Of a stretch of DNA of 64,000 nt, positions 60,026 to 64,000 are shown one piece after another. The stretch lies in contig LR746264.1 in the NCBI GenBank assembly GCA_902729315.2, positions 932,501 to 996,500 of the forward strand, read 5' to 3'. The number at the start of each line of letters is the position of its first letter. Position 1 is the stretch's first letter. Origin of the DNA: Spirodela intermedia (taxonomy: Eukaryota > Streptophyta > Magnoliopsida > Alismatales > Araceae). The translations under genes and the position numbers were made by a program. Below the pieces are notes generated by a model. That model made no database searches. It had not been told where the DNA came from and was given only the letters and a program-made list of their open reading frames with translations.

Positions 60026-60145
60026 AAGGTATTTAATAGTGGCCGCTGTGGGGAGGAGGACAAGATGTGGATGAGGAGATCGCCACGTGTGCAGAAGGTC
60101 ATTGGCCCTTGGGAAACGCCGTATCCGAAACTCGAAGGTGATTGG
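60026..60145 (-). promoter_or_regulatory. LHCB2: LHCB2 promoter elements: TATA-like box, G-box, CCAAT boxes
   Basis: Read on the minus strand: a TATA-like TATTAAATA at 60030–60038, about 95 bp before the start codon; a palindromic G-box CACGTG at 60084–60089; and CCAAT boxes at 60101–60105 and 60141–60145. A GATAA I-box-like site lies further out at 60261. G-box, GATA and CCAAT elements are typical of light-regulated Lhcb promoters. Their use here is inferred. Confidence 0.6.
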
Positions 60146-60269
60146 TCGAGCCAATTTCAATGGCTTGCCGTTGAACAGGTGGCAGATTCTGTGGTTTCCC
60201 AGAATGTGGGATCCACCACCACTGTTTCTGGGCGCAGTTAATTGGGCCTTCTGTCCAAAAGATAATATC

Positions 60270-63000
60270 TGCAACCTTGATGGGCTGACACACTGTCGAC
60301 CTTATACATAACGGCCCATCTGAGTCAGCCACGGACAGCCCACCAGTCACATGCCCAATCCACTCCTCCTCTCTCTCTCTCCAGTCAGCCCCATTACGAT
60401 TTGGATATGTTTTGAATAGGAAAAGGTTTATCAAGAATATAAGATCAAACTTATATATAACAAGCATATAAGCACAATATAGAAAAAGGAAGGGGGTTGG
60501 AGAAAAACTAGGGAGAGAGAGAGAGAGAGAGAGAGAAACTCTACTATTGATATCCATTTGAGTACTTCAGAACAAAGAAAGGGGCTGTTCTTCACACCAC
60601 TCTATGAGTACTTCAATTCTTTCACCCAATTTAACATCAATTGGAAACCAACGTTATAACGAGTAGTTTGGAATGTAATATGGAAAATATTTGATCACTG
60701 CAATTTTCATTGGTATCAAAGGAGTTGGAACAACCTCCACACTTTGAAGCCCACAATAATTTCAAATGCAAAACATGCTAGATGCAAAAAATAATTAACA
60801 TAAAGTGGAAAAAAGATATACATATTGATTGACAATCAATATAGAGAAATCCAAGGGCTCCAAAGCTCCCTCCTTGTGCATTTACATAATTCTTGTAGGC
60901 CATCACAAACAAAAATATTGTGAATTATCAACATACCCCAAAATTTAGTACTACCAAGTGCTCTTGAAGTTCCCCTCCTCACCATTGAAATGACAATCTA
61001 TTGCTCCCATAGAGTGACCATTGAGAGCAACATCTATTGACAAAATGTTCTCATTGGAGCCCTAGCTGCACATAGGAAGATGTTTGAGTTCTCCCATTTG
61101 TTGCAAGATCTCAATTGAAAAGACTCCCATGCCAACTTCAAAAAGAGGAGAAGATGAGAAGATGATGAAGAAGATAGGGGAAGAGCCCAAGTTTTCAGCC
61201 CATCTCTAAGAAAAGCACCCATCGATCCTTTCCTTAGGCTTAGAATTGATGACTTGATACCCTAATTTCTAACACATTCAATCATATAAAGTTTATGAAG
61301 TCAACAATGAGATTAAAATAAAAATACATTAATCCCTTTGTTAATGTAATAGGACCTTCAAAAATGTAAATATTTTATTCTTTTTATCAACATTATAAAA
61401 CGAGAATGCCATTCATTATGTATGTTTTTTTCTTGATTTTTAAAAAATGGAAAATATAAAAATTATTAAATACAACCCTTATTAAAATCTGATCCTTTTT
61501 TGAAATATTGTGAAAACAGTGTGCTAATGCCAAATTCAATTGAGGTGCATGAAGATTAATGGGAAGTGTAAATGTATCAAACTTTGGTATAATAATAGGC
61601 ATAATATAGTTATTATTATCTATTTATTAAAACCTATAATAGACCAATGCATTTAATTGTTTTGTCTAAATAAATATGTTCTTACTTATGAAATAATATA
61701 TGATTAATATCTTCTTAATCACACCCCTCTCCTTAAGCCCTTGTCTTCTATATCCTAAACACTTGGAATACTTATAGGAGTTCGTAAGGAGTGTCCTTTT
61801 GGTCTTGGCTCACTAATGGGGGGGCAACAACTAGGTCTTTAAGAAAATATCATAAATAGAGGGGGGGGAAATGAATATCTTATGTTTTAATCACCCTATG
61901 TATATGACTTTTAACTTAAGAGATATATTGGTAATTTTCTATTATCTAGATGATGTGGGCTATTAGAACCATAATTTATGTAAAAAAATATTTAGGTTTG
62001 AAAATATGGGTTTATATCCTTTTCTTGTCTTAGTGAGGGAGTTGACTTAAGGAGTAAGTGTTTTCTGCAAAATGGTGTTTAATTTATAATAAAAAAGTAT
62101 AAATAGAATAATAATAATTAAAAAAAGCATATATCATTTAAATTTATACAACAACACGATACAAATGGGGAGGGGTGAATTAGTTTCCATCCCAATTTCA
62201 TATGATATTTAGATAGAATCTTGTTCAAATAATTTGCTCACACAATTTGTAATGGTTTTGACTACCTAACCTGCTCAATTATCTAATGATCATGTTCTCA
62301 TATTCCACTAACTTTTTAATGAAGCATAAAGTTACCTAAAACTCCAATAGTTTTAGCTATATGTATAAGCTTCAACTAATTTATGATTTCACATTGAAAT
62401 TATCTTCTCGATTCACAAGTCTCAATAGGTCAAATTATAAAACCTATTTTTTTCCTTCTAAATTCACTATTCAAACAAGGTCAAACTACTAGATAACTTA
62501 TTTATCTGCTTTATATTCAAATATCCAAGGACCTAGGTAAGATGTTTTTTTTGAAAAAATAAGACGATAATTACTCCTCATAGAGATGTGAATCTATATG
62601 ATTTGTAAGTTGATGCCTTGCAAAAAGACTTTGAGTTAATGAATTATAAGGATATCATCCTTATAATAATAGAGCAATTAAAGGGTGAGAAACCATAGTA
62701 ATTATATACTTTTTTGTGTCATGAAATTAGTTTATTCACCATGAATATGTAGAACATGGCATACACCCATAATTTTTTTTATTTAATAAAATATTAATGC
62801 ACTCTCTTTATTTCTTTATTCTACTTGAGGCAGATAATTAATTCTAAATTATTTATAAGTGTGACAAGTGACTAGCTAAGTGATGAAAAATCTTCCTATT
62901 AGAGAGTTTAGTGATAGTTATTAGTGATATTTAAGGAATGAGGGTGATTTACGTAATTTTTGAAGTACTTATGGGACTTATTTACTTATTATAGAGAATA
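60270..63000. other. AT-rich intergenic DNA
   Basis: About 2.7 kb with no supported gene, low GC, and a (GA)n run at about 60505–60536. Composition resembles 1–8 kb. The short minus ORFs here lack splice or family support. Confidence 0.5.
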
Positions 63001-63372
63001 TTTTATTTTTAAATTTCTGACGCACGGGCGAAACCGGATTTCGGAGTGGAGGCAAAGAATTCGTTTGGATCGAAGAGTTTAGTAATCCTGTAGGAAAAGC
63101 CGGAATATTTCCACCGATCTCGTCGCCTGCGAAAGAGCCCTCCTTCATTATTATCAGCGCCGAGCGGGAATCTTCTCGGCAGGTCTCCATCTCCGTCGAC
63201 TGAGCTGCACTCGGCCGTTCCTTTGCTAGGGCGATCGAAGGAGGCGAAATCCCTCCTCGTCCTCCTCGTCCTCTTCCTCTTCTCTTCAGCCGGCGACGGC
63301 AGGAATCCCGGCGCCGCCGTGGACGGGTGTTTCCTTCTTTGCCTCTAATCGTTGACATCTGATGCGGAGGAG

Positions 63373-64000
63373 ATGTACCAGTTGAGGAAGTTCGAGTTCT
63401 TCGAGGAGAAGTCCGCCGGGAAGTGCTCGATTCCGGCGGAGATCGAGGGGAGGGTACAGTGCTGCTCGAGCGGGCGGGGAAGGATAGCTGTCGGGTGCGA
63501 CGATGGCACGGTGGGACTCGTTGACCGCAACTTCAAGCTCTCTTACGCGTTCCAGGCCCACGCCTCCTCCGTCCTGTTCCTTCAACAACTGAAGGTGCGT
63601 TTCTTATGATTCTCTCTTTTAATTTTGGCTACGCCGTGCCCACCAATCGAGAACGTTGTGTCGTGATCCCCCCTGTGAAATCATGAAAGATTGTAGTCTT
63701 GTAGTGACGGATTTTCCAATGAATCTTAGCCGGCATCCCAAATACGATCAATCCATGCATTAGCTTCGATCAGTGGGAATAATGAAGCAGAGATGAGATG
63801 CACCAAAGGTTTGATACACTGAGGCGGCCTTATTATTGACGTAGAATTAGCTTGATGATATTATACCTGATCGTTGACGATTCCCATCCAGAGTGACTAA
63901 ACAGATGCTTGGGGATTTGAGTGTGACATTGTATTTTCCATTTACAAAGGTCACTTATAGGCACCCCTCCATTATATCTTTGATGTTTCATCGCCAGTTG
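63373..64000 (+). CDS. VPS11: VPS11, vacuolar protein sorting subunit (first exon, gene continues beyond window)
   Basis: First coding exon 63373–63594 (74 codons, phase 0), ending CTGAAG|GTGCGT; the rest to the window end is intron 1. The protein starts MYQLRKFEFFEEKSAG and continues with CSSGRGRIAVGCDDGTVGLV and AFQAHASSVLFLQQLK, the beginning of the N-terminal beta-propeller of VPS11. VPS11 is a core RING-containing subunit shared by the HOPS and CORVET tethering complexes, which drive fusion at endosomes and the vacuole. The GC-rich leader upstream (about 63000–63372) fits a 5' UTR and promoter. The RING finger and clathrin-like repeats expected at the C-terminus lie outside the window. 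Confidence 0.93.

Overview
This is a nuclear genomic window from a flowering plant. The evidence is spliced genes with GT/GC–AG introns, a photosystem II antenna gene (LHCB2) with a transit peptide, an OBERON-type PHD protein, a plant PPR gene, an isoprenylated heavy-metal-domain protein, many (GA)n/(CT)n tracts, and AT-rich intergenic DNA with decayed repeats. Several genes have GC-rich coding exons (PPR, LHCB2, OBERON) set in AT-rich flanks. That is common in monocots and some early-diverging angiosperms, but I cannot name the species. No bacterial, viral or organellar operon is visible.

Layout. 1–8.4 kb: AT-rich, no convincing gene, with two diverged direct copies of a ~1.6 kb repeat (about 2.5–4.1 and 5.0–6.65 kb). 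8.5–17.7 kb: a repeat-rich accessory block. It holds a membrane-protein exon remnant, degenerate retroelement-like direct repeats, an intact Pi21/HIPP-like gene (11543–12576, minus) preceded by a ~690 bp polypurine tract, an LTR-like element (13.5–14.2 kb), a small hypothetical gene (15.0 kb) and a ~105 bp minisatellite. 19.3–31 kb: a Tim17/22/23-family-like gene (minus) divergently paired with a PPR gene (plus), a large foldback element, a scrambled 3' duplicate of the PPR gene, and a coiled-coil protein gene (minus). 31.6–39.4 kb: a complete 17-exon cytosolic methionyl-tRNA synthetase (minus, 807 aa). 41.7–44.5 kb: a RAMP4/SERP gene (minus). 45.6–47.7 kb: OBERON (minus). 49.4–55.0 kb: PIG-A (minus, 8 exons, one GC–AG intron). 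55.4–58.6 kb: hypothetical ORFs. 58.65–59.94 kb: LHCB2 (minus). 60.3–63 kb: AT-rich intergenic. 63.37 kb to the end: first exon of VPS11 (plus).

The genes are mostly unrelated housekeeping functions rather than one pathway: translation (MetRS), ER stress and translocon (RAMP4), GPI-anchor synthesis at the ER (PIG-A), vacuolar trafficking (VPS11), organelle RNA processing (PPR), light harvesting (LHCB2) and meristem chromatin reading (OBERON). I found no new multi-gene system. The most interesting material is structural: the rearranged PPR duplicate whose 3' flank is far better conserved than its coding part, the neighbouring foldback element, and the Pi21-like gene with its 48-bp coding minisatellite and polypurine promoter.

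Exon coordinates were read by hand from splice signals and reading-frame continuity. For every multi-exon gene given as complete, the exon lengths sum to a multiple of three. One feature is given per gene, spanning start to stop codon, with exons listed in the evidence.
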